A stretch of DNA of 64,000 bases from positions 21,682 to 85,681 of the forward strand of contig DAITMB010000003.1 in the NCBI GenBank assembly GCA_036835375.1. The letters are read 5' to 3'. Below, piece after piece: positions 44,645 to 53,921 of the stretch (the first letter of the stretch is position 1; each line of letters opens with the position of its first letter). The notes under the pieces are model-generated. The model ran no database searches. It saw only the letters and a program-made list of their open reading frames with translations, and was not told where the DNA came from. Source of the stretch: JANQTF01 sp036835375 (GTDB taxonomy: Bacteria; Bacteroidota; Bacteroidia; J057). The translations under genes were made by a program, and so were the position numbers.

Positions 44645-44953
44645 ATGGAATCTTTTGCAGCTGTATTGATTGTCATAGGCCCGATCGTACTTGGTGTTCA
44701 TCTCCTCAAAACCTTCTACCGCGAAGAGCGACTAGCTGGGCGAGCCAAAGAAATGTTTCGCCACCGAGATCGGGAAGGTCGATGGGGCTCAACCCTTATT
44801 TTTATGGGAAGTACGCTATTTTTCGTGATGGGAACAGAGATGGGCTTGTTTGATCGAGGGGAATGGCAAGAAATGGCAGCGGGGATCACGGGCATATTCC
44901 TCCTCGGCATCATGGGAGAAGGTGTTGCCTGGTTATGGGGAAGGTATTCGTGA
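44645..44953 (+). CDS. Small membrane protein, probably three helices
   Basis: 102 residues. Hydrophobic segments lie at about 4-21 (FAAVLIVIGPIVLGVHLL), 48-65 (STLIFMGSTLFFVMGTEM) and 78-97 (AAGITGIFLLGIMGEGVAWL). A strongly basic loop of about 25 residues (YREERLAGRAKEMFRHRDRE) lies between the first two. The charge pattern is that of a real membrane protein. I do not recognise a family. It ends 39 bases before the convergent PBP gene. Confidence 0.5.
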   Translation: MESFAAVLIVIGPIVLGVHLLKTFYREERLAGRAKEMFRHRDREGRWGSTLIFMGSTLFFVMGTEMGLFDRGEWQEMAAGITGIFLLGIMGEGVAWLWGRYS

Positions 44954-44991
44954 GTAGCTTGATGTGTGCTACAGCTACACCGATTCCGTTG

Positions 44992-47301
44992 TCACTCCCA
45001 ACCGTCCAAATCATCCGTGCTAGGAAAACCAGCCCCCAAGCTATCGGAATTCCCGAAGCGCATGTGACTGCCGATAGACACGCAGGGCGGAGCCAATTGA
45101 TGACCCTTGGGCCTTTCGAAAGTAGCATTTTCTGGCAAGCCGATAGATTCGTCCTCATATATTTTCTTCATGAACAGCGCCCAAATGGGCAATGCCATGC
45201 TGGCACCCTGACCGTACTCCAAGCTTCGAAATCGCACCCTTCGGTCAGCGCATCCTACCCACACCCCGGAAACCAGGTGAGGGGTCATGCCAATGAACCA
45301 TCCATCGGAATGGTTCTGGGTGGTGCCCGTCTTCCCCCCCATTTCATTTCGAAACTTGAACCGATAGCGAAGACGTCCTGCCGTGCCGCCCGGCTCATCC
45401 ACGACGCCGCGTAGCAATTCTACCATCATATAAGCTTTGCCAGCGCTGAGGACCTGCTTTACTTCGCGAGGGTGTTCCCAGAGGACATTCCCATGTTTAT
45501 CTTCAATTCGGGTCACAAATATCGGTTCGATGTGAGTCCCCTGATTCGCAAATGTGCAGTAAGCCCCTGTGAGTTCCAGCACTTTGAGGTCAGTGGTTCC
45601 GAGGCACAAGGAAGGAACTTCGTCAAGCGGTGTCTTGATCCCCATGTCGCGCGCGTAGCGCGCCACCACTTGTGGACTCATGGAAGCCATGAGACGCGCC
45701 GTGATCAGATTGGTGGAAGTCGCCAACCCCTTTCTCAAGGTCATGTACCCGCCTATTTGACCATCAGCATTTTTGGGGGACCACCGGGTCCCTTCTCCAT
45801 CGACATTTTCAAATACAATCGGCTGGTTGAGTTCTTGATCGCAAGGAGTTCTTCCTCCGCGGTCAATGGCCGCAGCATAGACAAATGGCTTGAAAGTGGA
45901 TCCTACTTGCCGCTTGCCCTGATCGACGTGGTCGTACTTGAAATGCTCAAAATTGATTCCACCGACCCATACTTTGATGTAGCCCGTGGAAGGATCGATG
46001 GATACCATGCCTGTCTCGAGAAATTTAGCTCCCCATTTTACGGAGTCGCGTGGCGTCATGACGGTATCAATCTCTCCTTCCCAGGAGAATATCGCCATTC
46101 TCACAGGCGTGTTGAATTCTTCTTCAATTTCTGGCGCTGTCTTGCCAGCCTTCAGCGCAAGGCGATAGCGATCCGACTGGCGGAGGAGATCATCTATAAT
46201 TTGGGGTTCTTGCTTCCAAGGCTCCCGACCCTGAAGGTGGAGATCAAAAATAGCTTGAAAAGGGGTTAAATGCTCTTTGACGGCTGCTTCTGCATGGCGT
46301 TGCATGGCAGCATCCAACGTGGTGTAGACGCGGAGACCATCCTGATACATATCATACAGTTCTCCGTCGGATCGGCGATTCTGACTGCACCATTCACGTA
46401 AAAACTCCCTGACGCGCTGCCGAAAATAAGGCGCAACCCCCTTGACGTGGTCCTGGCCTTGCGGGGCAATGTGGAGGGGAAGTGCTTGTAGGCTATCTAA
46501 TTGCAAGTCTGAAAGGGCAATAAAACCATAGTCGTGCATTTTTTTCATGACTAGATTGCGTCTGGCCAAGACCGTGTCCTGCCTACGCAAGGGGTCGAAT
46601 ACGCCCTGCCCCTTGAGCATCGCCACCAACACGGCACTCTCTTCTATGCTGAGAAACTTGGCCTGCTTACCAAACAGGCGCTCGGAGGCCATTTCGATTC
46701 CGTAGGCGTTGCCAAAAATGTTGACTGTGTTGAGATAGGCTTCCAGGATTTCTTGCTTGGTATAGCTTCTTTCCAAGACAGTGGACACGATGATCTCCTT
46801 GATCTTTCGATTGAGCGTGCGGTCTTTCCCCACGGAGTTAAAAAGATTGCGGGCCAACTGCATCGTGATGGTAGAGCCTCCACTGGTCGTGCCAGAGAGG
46901 TTTCGATAAATCAATGAAGGGAGGGACCAATAGTCCACGCCAGCATGCTGGTAAAACCGCGCATCTTCCATGGCAATGAGCGCATCAATGACATGCGGCG
47001 ACACTTCGTTCAGATGAACATTGACGCGGTTTTCTTTAGAAAAGAAGTTATCCAGCACTTCTCCGTCTGCGGAGATCAATTGCGTGGAAAGACTAGACTG
47101 TGGATTTTCAATCTCAGCGAGGGGTGGCAAAGATTGTGCTGTGTACACAATGTAGCCCAAGACAAACAGGCCGATCATGCCCACTGCAACCAAAAATACG
47201 CTTCTGGGCCATTGGTAGCGCCTTCTGACCGCGACGGGAGGATGTGAAATGGGGATGTTTGGGGTGTCGGGAGCGGGTGTCATGGTGGTAATTTCGCGCA
47301 T
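44992..47301 (-). CDS. mrcA: Class A penicillin-binding protein 1A
   Basis: 769 residues from ATG 47301 (47283 and 47343 are alternatives). Short cytosolic start, one membrane helix (SVFLVAVGMIGLFVLGYIVY), then a GT51 glycosyltransferase with catalytic Glu in AMEDARFYQHAGVD, and GGSTITMQLARNLF and the KIKEIIVSTVLERSYTKQEI block. The transpeptidase has its nucleophile in GSTFKPF (S-x-x-K), STN, and KTG in GGKTGTTQNHSDGW. It polymerises and cross-links peptidoglycan on the outer face of the inner membrane. An Asp/Glu-rich acidic insertion sits between the domains. It is 121 bases downstream of sprE, possibly in one transcript. Confidence 0.94.
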   Translation of the reverse strand: MREITTMTPAPDTPNIPISHPPVAVRRRYQWPRSVFLVAVGMIGLFVLGYIVYTAQSLPPLAEIENPQSSLSTQLISADGEVLDNFFSKENRVNVHLNEVSPHVIDALIAMEDARFYQHAGVDYWSLPSLIYRNLSGTTSGGSTITMQLARNLFNSVGKDRTLNRKIKEIIVSTVLERSYTKQEILEAYLNTVNIFGNAYGIEMASERLFGKQAKFLSIEESAVLVAMLKGQGVFDPLRRQDTVLARRNLVMKKMHDYGFIALSDLQLDSLQALPLHIAPQGQDHVKGVAPYFRQRVREFLREWCSQNRRSDGELYDMYQDGLRVYTTLDAAMQRHAEAAVKEHLTPFQAIFDLHLQGREPWKQEPQIIDDLLRQSDRYRLALKAGKTAPEIEEEFNTPVRMAIFSWEGEIDTVMTPRDSVKWGAKFLETGMVSIDPSTGYIKVWVGGINFEHFKYDHVDQGKRQVGSTFKPFVYAAAIDRGGRTPCDQELNQPIVFENVDGEGTRWSPKNADGQIGGYMTLRKGLATSTNLITARLMASMSPQVVARYARDMGIKTPLDEVPSLCLGTTDLKVLELTGAYCTFANQGTHIEPIFVTRIEDKHGNVLWEHPREVKQVLSAGKAYMMVELLRGVVDEPGGTAGRLRYRFKFRNEMGGKTGTTQNHSDGWFIGMTPHLVSGVWVGCADRRVRFRSLEYGQGASMALPIWALFMKKIYEDESIGLPENATFERPKGHQLAPPCVSIGSHMRFGNSDSLGAGFPSTDDLDGWE

Positions 47302-47422
47302 AGCAAGGGGTAGTTGCGGTACGCAGAAATATAACATTTTCAACCCAAATCCCTAGGATTACCTGGCGCCCTCACCGATAGCAGCGTGCTAGCCCGATGT
47401 GAGGACATCTCCGGTGAGAAGG

Positions 47423-50122
47423 TTAGCGCCCTTTTTGTAGCACGCTATCATAATATAGCAGATAATCTTCCATTCGCTTTTGCCCGTAGGCCACCTTGAA
47501 GTTGGTGTGCGAGATATAGAATAGCCTACCATTGGTGTTGGTGACGAGCTTGGCGCCAACCTCCCCACTCATGATGGCCTGGATGTAGGTCTTGGCCTCT
47601 TCCAAGGTAGAAAAACTCGACACGTAGGGAAGAAGATGGGTCTGCTGGTAGAGGAAGGTAAATACTTTGAGGCGAAGCGCAGGGAAGGACGCTGTATTAA
47701 AATCAGATAAAAGGCTGGTCGCTTCTGCTTTGGAAACCGCCTCCTTGTCGATGTACATGAGGATGAATATCTTATCTGAGGATTTGATTTCGTCTGTGAA
47801 ACCTTGGAATTTTTCCTCGTTGCTGCCTGTAGGTGTTGCCGCTTGCTCAGGCGCTGGGCTGGCAGGTTTATCTGCCGTTGCGACAGATCCCGTTGCACCT
47901 TGACGAAGAAACGCCAGGGTTTTCTGCGCTCTCGGCGTGACATTGGCCTCCGGATACTGTGTCACAACATGGGTGAGAATGCTTTCCAAGCTGTCCGTGT
48001 AGCCTAAGTACCCATAAGCCATTCCGCGGATAAAATAAAGTTTGGCAAAATCAATTTTGGGATCTTCGGCAAAGCGGCTTTGGCCGAGCAGATAGCTGCT
48101 AAACCCAATAGCAGTCTCGTACTCGCCCGCCTGGTAAGAGGAAAACAACCCGTCGTAAGCAAACACAAAATCTTCTTCGTTTTGCTTGAGAAGCTCTGGA
48201 TCTAGTCCCTGAATGAGGTAGGCGTAAACTGTCTGAGGAAACTCGTTGAGAATAATTTCTTTCTGGATGAAGGCGATGGGACTTTTCTTATCAGAGTATA
48301 GCCTGAACAAGGCGTAGCGCGCCTGGAGGGTGTATTCCGACCCCTGAAACCGATCTAAGAGCGTTTCAAAGGTGTGGATAGCGGAATCTGGCTCGTTGAG
48401 TTTTTGAAAATAAATCTGTCCCAATTTATAAAGCGCCTCTTCAATCATAGCCAAGGAAGCATCTTTCCGACCATCGGTGAGTGGGATGTCCTTATAGTAT
48501 TTGACTTTATCGCCAAACTGCTCGACCAGACTGCTGTCGATGGGGGCCTCCTCCTCTAGTCCTCCCGCGTCCCCTGGAACGGATATGCCAAGGGAAAGCT
48601 TGTTGCTTCGCCGCCAATCATCTTCATTGGCACGCTGGCCCCAAGTTTGCTGAAAGGTGAGCCGTCCGCTCGAGACCGCAGAGGGATTGTCGAAATACCA
48701 TACCGAACTGTTCTGATCCTGACGAGCCCTTCGATTCATTTGGTCAGCCATCAGGGGGTTGAGCATCGGGTCAGTCGTCGTTCGCCGCGACATTTCAGCT
48801 AATTCCCGATCAAGTGCTTCTTGCTTTAATCTTGCCTCCTCCCTGGCGACTTGCGCGATGATGGTGTCACGCTCTGCTGATGGCAGAGACGCCAACCAAA
48901 GCATGGAATCTTGATATTGAATCGTGTTGAGGTGAGTGATATAATCTTTCAAGGTTGCCGCCAAAGCCGTAATTTCCTCGTATTCCGGCGCTTCTTTGGT
49001 GATCGACATCGCCGCACTGTCATAGTAGGCTTGTGATTGAGAATAGTCTTGATAATCGTAAAAGTAAATCTGCCCAATCTTGAGATAGCTCAGCGCTTTC
49101 TGTCTGCGATTATTCACATTGGTTTGCACAGAATACTTCAGGTAATCAATCGCGGCTGGCAAGTCTGGCTTTTTTAATTCCAGTTGGGCAAACTCATAGT
49201 ATATCTGATCTCGGTATTCTTCATTGTTCTCATCCTTGACCAACTTGGTGAGGTAGCGCTCTACGGTCTGCTCTTCATCGCGCCCTTCTTGATACACGAC
49301 ATAGAGCCGTGCGATGTTGATCTTGGCGAGGAAGGTGAGAGAATAGTCAAGGCTGTATTTTTGGACCAGCTCAAACTGCTCCAGAGACTTGGGATAGTTG
49401 TCTAGTTTGGCAAATAATTGTCCTAAAAGAAAGTGCGCTTTCGCCCGCCGTTGGCGATTGTTGATCAACTCGATCCCCTCAGACAAGACATAGGTCGCCG
49501 ACTTATAGTCTTTCGCTTCGATGGCAAGGCGGGTGCGAAAGAGCGCCAAGTCGTCCATCATGGCCTCGGGAATCACCACCGTATCGTTTTGCAAGATTTG
49601 TGCATTCAGAATGCTGCGGGTCATTTCGGAATTGTCCAGCATGTAATAGGTTTTGGCAAGCCAAAACCAGGCTTCGGGAACGTGCTTGGAAGTCGGGAAT
49701 TCACTGATGACATATTCGAGGCTTCGCTGGGCGAGGGTATAGTTTTGGCGATAAAACCAAGCCTTTCCATTCAACAAACGGCAGTCGTCCAAGAATCCTC
49801 CATGAGGATGCTTGAACATCACCGCATCGTTTTTCTGGATCACTTTTTCAAAATCTGCGTCGAAGGTCTTGATTTCATTCTCTGTCCCGAAATACTCTAC
49901 CTCTAAAAATCCCTGCGTGGGATATTGATATTGCTCCTCTAATCTCGAAACGGTTTCACCGAAGAGATAGACGGCATTATAATAGCCATTGAAGTAGGAG
50001 GTCGTCGCATGATAGTACCTAGCCATGACCGTGTCTTTCTCCCTTGCGCATGACGAGAGCGCCAGGGCAGCGAGCATAAGGTAAAAAGTCGTAGTATTAC
50101 GGGAGCGAAATGGGCTAGACAT
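47423..50122 (-). CDS. sprE: Type IX secretion TPR lipoprotein SprE/PorW
   Basis: 899 residues from ATG 50122. A lipoprotein signal (FYLMLAALALSSC, Cys about 25) is followed by KDTVMARYYHATTSYFNGYYNAVYLFGE, the characteristic PorW/SprE start. Many TPR units cover the body (WFYRQNYTLAQRSLEYVISE, AHFLLGQLFAKLDNYPKSLE, YKLGQIYFQKLNEPDSAIHT). A Gln/Arg-rich low-complexity linker lies near 440-500. The last ~100 residues form a separate small domain (IFILMYIDKEAVSKAEATSL) often seen at the end of this family. PorW/SprE is needed for T9SS function and links PorN-containing rings with the translocon. Divergent from the M23 gene. Confidence 0.9.
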   Translation of the reverse strand: MSSPFRSRNTTTFYLMLAALALSSCAREKDTVMARYYHATTSYFNGYYNAVYLFGETVSRLEEQYQYPTQGFLEVEYFGTENEIKTFDADFEKVIQKNDAVMFKHPHGGFLDDCRLLNGKAWFYRQNYTLAQRSLEYVISEFPTSKHVPEAWFWLAKTYYMLDNSEMTRSILNAQILQNDTVVIPEAMMDDLALFRTRLAIEAKDYKSATYVLSEGIELINNRQRRAKAHFLLGQLFAKLDNYPKSLEQFELVQKYSLDYSLTFLAKINIARLYVVYQEGRDEEQTVERYLTKLVKDENNEEYRDQIYYEFAQLELKKPDLPAAIDYLKYSVQTNVNNRRQKALSYLKIGQIYFYDYQDYSQSQAYYDSAAMSITKEAPEYEEITALAATLKDYITHLNTIQYQDSMLWLASLPSAERDTIIAQVAREEARLKQEALDRELAEMSRRTTTDPMLNPLMADQMNRRARQDQNSSVWYFDNPSAVSSGRLTFQQTWGQRANEDDWRRSNKLSLGISVPGDAGGLEEEAPIDSSLVEQFGDKVKYYKDIPLTDGRKDASLAMIEEALYKLGQIYFQKLNEPDSAIHTFETLLDRFQGSEYTLQARYALFRLYSDKKSPIAFIQKEIILNEFPQTVYAYLIQGLDPELLKQNEEDFVFAYDGLFSSYQAGEYETAIGFSSYLLGQSRFAEDPKIDFAKLYFIRGMAYGYLGYTDSLESILTHVVTQYPEANVTPRAQKTLAFLRQGATGSVATADKPASPAPEQAATPTGSNEEKFQGFTDEIKSSDKIFILMYIDKEAVSKAEATSLLSDFNTASFPALRLKVFTFLYQQTHLLPYVSSFSTLEEAKTYIQAIMSGEVGAKLVTNTNGRLFYISHTNFKVAYGQKRMEDYLLYYDSVLQKGR

Positions 50123-50232
50123 CATTAGCAGATGTACTCAGTAAAGTTTGGAGGATTCACCAGCCTGTGAAGAGGTGTAGAAGAATTACGCCCCGACTCG
50201 GAGAATGTTGTTTTGCGATGAAGGGTCAATTT

Positions 50233-50260
50233 GCCGGAAATAAACACTATTTTTTCCGGC
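50233..50260. promoter_or_regulatory. Inverted repeat in the sprE/M23 divergent region
   Basis: Perfect 8-base arms GCCGGAAA (50233-50240) and TTTCCGGC (50253-50260) with a 12-base AT-rich spacer. The spacing of one to two helical turns between arms would suit a dimeric regulator bound between the two divergent genes. There is no T-run on either side. Confidence 0.4.
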
Positions 50261-50268
50261 CTTACAAT

Positions 50269-50281
50269 GCAAATGATTTGC
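50269..50281. promoter_or_regulatory. Short palindrome next to the first inverted repeat
   Basis: GCAAAT-G-ATTTGC, a perfect 6-base-arm palindrome, 45 bases before the M23 start. It contains ATTTG that could also be part of a -33 element. Confidence 0.35.
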
Positions 50282-50325
50282 TCTCCTAACGCCAGAGCCA
50301 CCTTTTAGTACAGCGAAGATCGCTT

Positions 50326-51264
50326 ATGTTCAAAAGACTATCTCAACGGCTGATCAACAAGATGCGGAAGCGCTACCAGGTAGAGCTGATCGACCATGAG
50401 ACTTTGTCGCAGTCTCGGCAGTTTTCCCTGCGTCCCTTGTCTGTAGCCGTAGCGGGAATTACCCTCTTGATTTTGGTGGTGGTAGGGACAGCGACCCTGT
50501 TCATATTCACCCCGACCCTCCATCGGCTCATACCTAACTACGAAGACCCAATCGTGATTCAAGCTCGGAAAGACAGCCTTCTAGAGGTTGTAAAGTCTGC
50601 CGAAGATCGATTGGAAATTTATGAGGCTTACTCCAAAGGGCTTCGTCAAGTGACCGGGATTGAGGACGAGGAGATGGATTTTGACTCCAGCCAGCTTCTG
50701 GTGTTGATGCAAGATCAAGAGGCGCTTTTGCCGGCTGGATCCAACCTTAGTCCAGAACCGCGCTTTCGGGAAAGCGAAGCTGCGAGTTCGGCCCCTTCTC
50801 GGATAGAGACAGTGTATGTGACAAGACCTTCTCAGGAAATTTCTTCCCCACCTCCTGTAGCTCGCTCGCCAAGATCTCAGGATGAATGGTTACAAAAGCT
50901 GTTCGTTCCGCTGGAGGGCGAAATGCTCCGTGGCTACACAGAATCTGGCCTGCATTATGGCGTGGATATTGTAGCTGCTGAGAACACGCTGATCAAGGCC
51001 GCAGCGGATGGATTTGTCGTGTTATCAGAGTATTCAGACCTAAACGGGTGGGTCATCGGGGTCGCTACGGAAGGGGATATTGTCACTTTTTACAAGCACA
51101 ATAGTCGCCTACTTAAAGAGGCTGGGACCTACGTGTATGCAGGTGAACCTATTGCGGTGATAGGCAGTTCTGGCGAAAATTCTTCCGGAACCCACCTTCA
51201 CTTCGAACTCTGGTATCTGGGCAGACCTGTCAATCCCGTGGATTACGTCGCATTTACAAAATAA
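50326..51264 (+). CDS. M23 (LytM) family metallopeptidase, membrane anchored
   Basis: 312 residues. Cytosolic basic start (LSQRLINKMRKRYQVELIDH), one membrane helix at about 39-63 (VAGITLLILVVVGTATLFIF), a coiled-coil-like periplasmic linker and a Pro/Ser-rich stretch, then the LytM domain from about 205. The zinc ligands are complete: H-x-x-x-D in LHYGVDIVAA and H-x-H in THLHFELWYLG; the further catalytic His is in FYKHNSRLL. It should cut peptidoglycan cross-links. The stop is 11 bases before the bactofilin gene. M23-bactofilin pairs are common and typically shape the cell. Confidence 0.92.
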   Translation: MFKRLSQRLINKMRKRYQVELIDHETLSQSRQFSLRPLSVAVAGITLLILVVVGTATLFIFTPTLHRLIPNYEDPIVIQARKDSLLEVVKSAEDRLEIYEAYSKGLRQVTGIEDEEMDFDSSQLLVLMQDQEALLPAGSNLSPEPRFRESEAASSAPSRIETVYVTRPSQEISSPPPVARSPRSQDEWLQKLFVPLEGEMLRGYTESGLHYGVDIVAAENTLIKAAADGFVVLSEYSDLNGWVIGVATEGDIVTFYKHNSRLLKEAGTYVYAGEPIAVIGSSGENSSGTHLHFELWYLGRPVNPVDYVAFTK

Positions 51265-51275
51265 TCGGAGCCAAT

Positions 51276-51782
51276 ATGTTTGGAACTAAAAACGAAACCA
51301 ATCGCCCCAAAGTGAAGCCAACCACTCCCCCCCCTAAGGGAGAAATCCGCCGAAATGTGATTTCCGAAGGAACTGTTGTGGTGGGGAATATCAACGCCGA
51401 AGGAGACCTTCGCGTCGAAGGCAAAGTGATTGGTACGCTCGTCTGCAATTCTCGCTTAGTGGTGAGTGAAACAGGATTCATCGAAGGAAACGTGGACTCT
51501 CGTGTCGCCACCGTCGAAGGAGAGATCAAAGGAAATGTGGTCACACGAGAACTGCTGACCATCGACAAAACAGGCAAAATTTTTGGGGATATTTTCACCC
51601 AAAAACTAGTTGTCCAAATGGGAGCTGTCTTCACCGGAAGCTCTAAAATGGCCGAAGCAGCCAAAGATGCTTTGACAAGGACACCCGAGCGAGCTAAAGA
51701 TCTGCTGGCTCAATCTAGTTCTTCCCCTTCCCACAATGGAAAAGAAGCTCCTTTGGCTCCCAAGATCGCTAAAGCCAACTGA
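51276..51782 (+). CDS. Bactofilin
   Basis: 168 residues. The central beta-helix (about 28-115) is built of short repeats: ISEGTVVVGNINAEGDLRVEG, KVIGTLVCNSRLVVSETGFI, EGNVDSRVATVEGEIKGNVV, and KTGKIFGDIFTQKLVVQMGA. Flexible Pro/Lys-rich N- and Ser/Pro-rich C-terminal tails flank it. Bactofilins polymerise into cytoskeletal filaments at the inner membrane and position wall enzymes; the adjacent M23 peptidase is the likely client. Its stop overlaps the next ATG by one base (TGATG), so translation is coupled to the ATP synthase genes. Confidence 0.94.
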   Translation: MFGTKNETNRPKVKPTTPPPKGEIRRNVISEGTVVVGNINAEGDLRVEGKVIGTLVCNSRLVVSETGFIEGNVDSRVATVEGEIKGNVVTRELLTIDKTGKIFGDIFTQKLVVQMGAVFTGSSKMAEAAKDALTRTPERAKDLLAQSSSSPSHNGKEAPLAPKIAKAN

Positions 51783-52003
51783 TGCCTTCTCCAGACAAGG
51801 AGGATAAGCGAAAACAGTCTTTCTCCTACCTTCGATATGCAGGCTTGGGTTTTGAAATCCTGGCCTGCATGCTTGTATGCGTAGGAGCGGGCTATTTGAT
51901 TGACGAATGGTTGGCCCCCTCTAGACCTTGGTTTACCCTTGGATTTTCATTAGTAGGGTGTGCAGCAGTAGTCTTTCTCATGATCCGAACCCTCTCCAAA
52001 TAA
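51782..52003 (+). CDS. atpZ: AtpZ/AtpI-type F0 assembly protein
   Basis: 73 residues with two membrane helices (YLRYAGLGFEILACMLVCVGA and WFTLGFSLVGCAAVVFLMIR). The GLGFEILACMLVCVGAGYLIDEWLAPSRPWFTLG pattern with GYLIDEW is that of the 'putative F0F1-ATPase subunit' (PF09527) at the head of ATP synthase operons. It helps c-ring or F0 assembly, possibly with Mg2+/Ca2+ transport. It overlaps bactofilin by one base and is 8 bases before the next gene. Confidence 0.85.
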   Translation: MPSPDKEDKRKQSFSYLRYAGLGFEILACMLVCVGAGYLIDEWLAPSRPWFTLGFSLVGCAAVVFLMIRTLSK

Positions 52004-52011
52004 CCCCCTTT

Positions 52012-52410
52012 GTGCGCATTCTCCCTTTTGTCCTCCTCACTGCTGCCGTCGCAATTGGATTGGTAGGGTTGAGCTATGCCTTTTTGCATTTTCTCGCACC
52101 AGAGCGAAGCTTCCTGGCTTCGATGGTAGCCATTCTTGTGTCCTATTCGACCACGATTTTGGCCTACTCGGTCACTTCTTCTGGCCTTCATAAAAGTACC
52201 AATACTTTCATCGGACTCCTGCTTATGGGCATGGTGGCCAAGATGATTGTGGGCTTACTCACCATTGTGGTGGTTGCGCTCCGGTTTCCGGCACTCCAAG
52301 CAGAGTATGTGGGTTCTTTCATGTTGGCTTATATGGTATTTACCTCATTTGAAGTTTTCGGGCTTATCCGTAAATTGCGCCCGCATTCTGAAGATATCAA
52401 GCAACCTTAA
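52012..52410 (+). CDS. AtpI-like F0 operon membrane protein
   Basis: 132 residues from GTG 52012, chosen because it follows the AtpZ stop by 8 bases and begins directly at the first helix (VRILPFVLLTAAVAIGLVGL); the frame extends to 51928 inside atpZ. Four membrane helices, with FIGLLLMGMVAKMIVGLLTI and FMLAYMVFTSFEVFGLIRKL. This is the pattern of the poorly conserved AtpI/UncI-like proteins found at this place in Bacteroidota ATP synthase operons. It probably aids c-ring assembly. Three bases separate it from atpB. Confidence 0.75.
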   Translation: MRILPFVLLTAAVAIGLVGLSYAFLHFLAPERSFLASMVAILVSYSTTILAYSVTSSGLHKSTNTFIGLLLMGMVAKMIVGLLTIVVVALRFPALQAEYVGSFMLAYMVFTSFEVFGLIRKLRPHSEDIKQP

Positions 52411-52413
52411 TAT

Positions 52414-53616
52414 ATGCCAGGGAAAAAGTGGTTGATCTCAGCCCTGTTTTTGCTCGGAAGTTTGGGGATTCATGCACAAAATGACCCCGCCCATTTGGAC
52501 GAACCTCAGCACTCGGAATCTGATGCTTCCCACGAGGAGCATGGAGGTCACGGAGAAGAGATAAACATCTCTGAGGTGATGCTAGAGCACATTTTGGACT
52601 CTCATGACTGGCATATTACCGACATTCCAGCCGGAAAAGATGATCATGGAAACACCAACTTCGTGCCCATTGCATTGCATCTACCATGGTTGCTGTATGA
52701 CACAGAAGCTGGAATTGTATTTGCCAGTAGCACGCAAGCCCTGCTAGCCAAAGGATACCTCCCCCACGGCACCTCTGTGCTGAAGCTCCATGAAGGAGTA
52801 GAGACAACAGATTTGCTTGATGAGCATGGCCACGCACATGTGAGTGATTGGGCCGCTTTCGAACAAGAAAATACCCGTCAAAGCGGTACTGTGATCGATT
52901 TGTCGATCACCAAAACGGCGCTGCACATGATACTTATCGGGCTATTGATGCTTGTGCTTTTTACTTCTGTAGCCAAAGCATACACCCGCCGCGAAGGAGA
53001 AGCTCCCAAGGGACTACAATCTCTCATGGAAACCATCATCGTGTTTGTAAGAGATGAAGTCGCTAGGCCCTACTTGGGTGCCAAAGCCATGACTTTCCTC
53101 CCCTATTTACTCACGTTGTTCTTCTTCATCTGGTTCTCGAACTTGTTTGGTCTGTTGCCATTCAATTCTAACATTGCAGGCAACATCTCCGTCACCGCTG
53201 CGCTCGCTACACTCACTTTTGTGATCACGCAGTTCAACGGCTCTAAGGACCACTGGAAGCACATTTTCAACACCCCTGGGGTGCCGTGGTGGCTGAAATT
53301 TGGAATTCCGCTGATGCCATTGGTCGAGTTCATCGGACTGTTTACGAAGCCCTTCGCCTTGGCTGTGCGTCTCTTCGCCAACATCACCGCGGGACACTTC
53401 ATGGTACTGGGACTGGTATCCCTGATCTTCATCATGGGAAATAATGGTAGCAGCTTGGCAGGTGGCTTGGGCATCATGCCCCTATCGGTCCTCTTTACGC
53501 TGGTCATTTTTGCCCTAGAAATGATCGTCGCCATCATTCAACCGTTCATTTTCACGCTTCTCACAGCGGTCTTTATTGGCATGGCCATGGAGACCCACGA
53601 GGAGCATCATCATTGA
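52414..53616 (+). CDS. atpB: F-type ATP synthase subunit a
   Basis: 400 residues, long for subunit a because of a Bacteroidota-type N-terminal extension. It begins with a signal-like segment (KKWLISALFLLGSLGIHAQ), then a His/Glu-rich stretch at about 27-70 (SDASHEEHGGHGEE) and a periplasmic domain. The channel part starts near residue 165. It contains the stator Arg in AKPFALAVRLFANITAGHFM, the key residue for proton transfer to subunit c, and ends with IIQPFIFTLLTAVFIGMAME and a His-rich tail. It is 90 bases upstream of atpE. Confidence 0.95.
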   Translation: MPGKKWLISALFLLGSLGIHAQNDPAHLDEPQHSESDASHEEHGGHGEEINISEVMLEHILDSHDWHITDIPAGKDDHGNTNFVPIALHLPWLLYDTEAGIVFASSTQALLAKGYLPHGTSVLKLHEGVETTDLLDEHGHAHVSDWAAFEQENTRQSGTVIDLSITKTALHMILIGLLMLVLFTSVAKAYTRREGEAPKGLQSLMETIIVFVRDEVARPYLGAKAMTFLPYLLTLFFFIWFSNLFGLLPFNSNIAGNISVTAALATLTFVITQFNGSKDHWKHIFNTPGVPWWLKFGIPLMPLVEFIGLFTKPFALAVRLFANITAGHFMVLGLVSLIFIMGNNGSSLAGGLGIMPLSVLFTLVIFALEMIVAIIQPFIFTLLTAVFIGMAMETHEEHHH

Positions 53617-53705
53617 TTTACACCTGCACTGCCCATGCCTCCGATGAGGACCGACACGCAGGATTCACGAGCGTTCACTTTTTTCACATATAATCCACCA
53701 TTGTT

Positions 53706-53921
53706 ATGGATTTCGGAGTAATGGGCGCCGGCATTGGCGCAGGGTTGGCCGCCATCGGTGCCGGCATTGGCATCGGTCGTCTGGCTGCTAGTTCGGTTGA
53801 GTCTATCGCTCGCCAACCAGAAGCCGCTGGCGACATTCGCGGCGCGATGATCCTGACCGCAGCCTTCATCGAGGGGGTTGCCCTCTTCGGCGAGGTGATC
53901 TGTCTGCTGGCCGTATTGTAA
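53706..53921 (+). CDS. atpE: F-type ATP synthase subunit c
   Basis: 71 residues, two helices. The Gly-rich helix 1 (GAGIGAGLAAIGAGIGIGRL), the polar loop ARQPEA (Arg36-Gln37-Pro38), and helix 2 with the proton-binding Glu56 in TAAFIEGVALFGEVI. The residues after Glu56 do not include the Ser-Thr of sodium-binding rings, so a proton-type ring is indicated. The start at ATG 53706 is the only suitable one. Confidence 0.96.
   Translation: MDFGVMGAGIGAGLAAIGAGIGIGRLAASSVESIARQPEAAGDIRGAMILTAAFIEGVALFGEVICLLAVL

Noticed and set aside
45472..46269. 265-codon plus-strand open frame
   Set aside because: It lies antisense within the PBP1A gene, which has all catalytic motifs.
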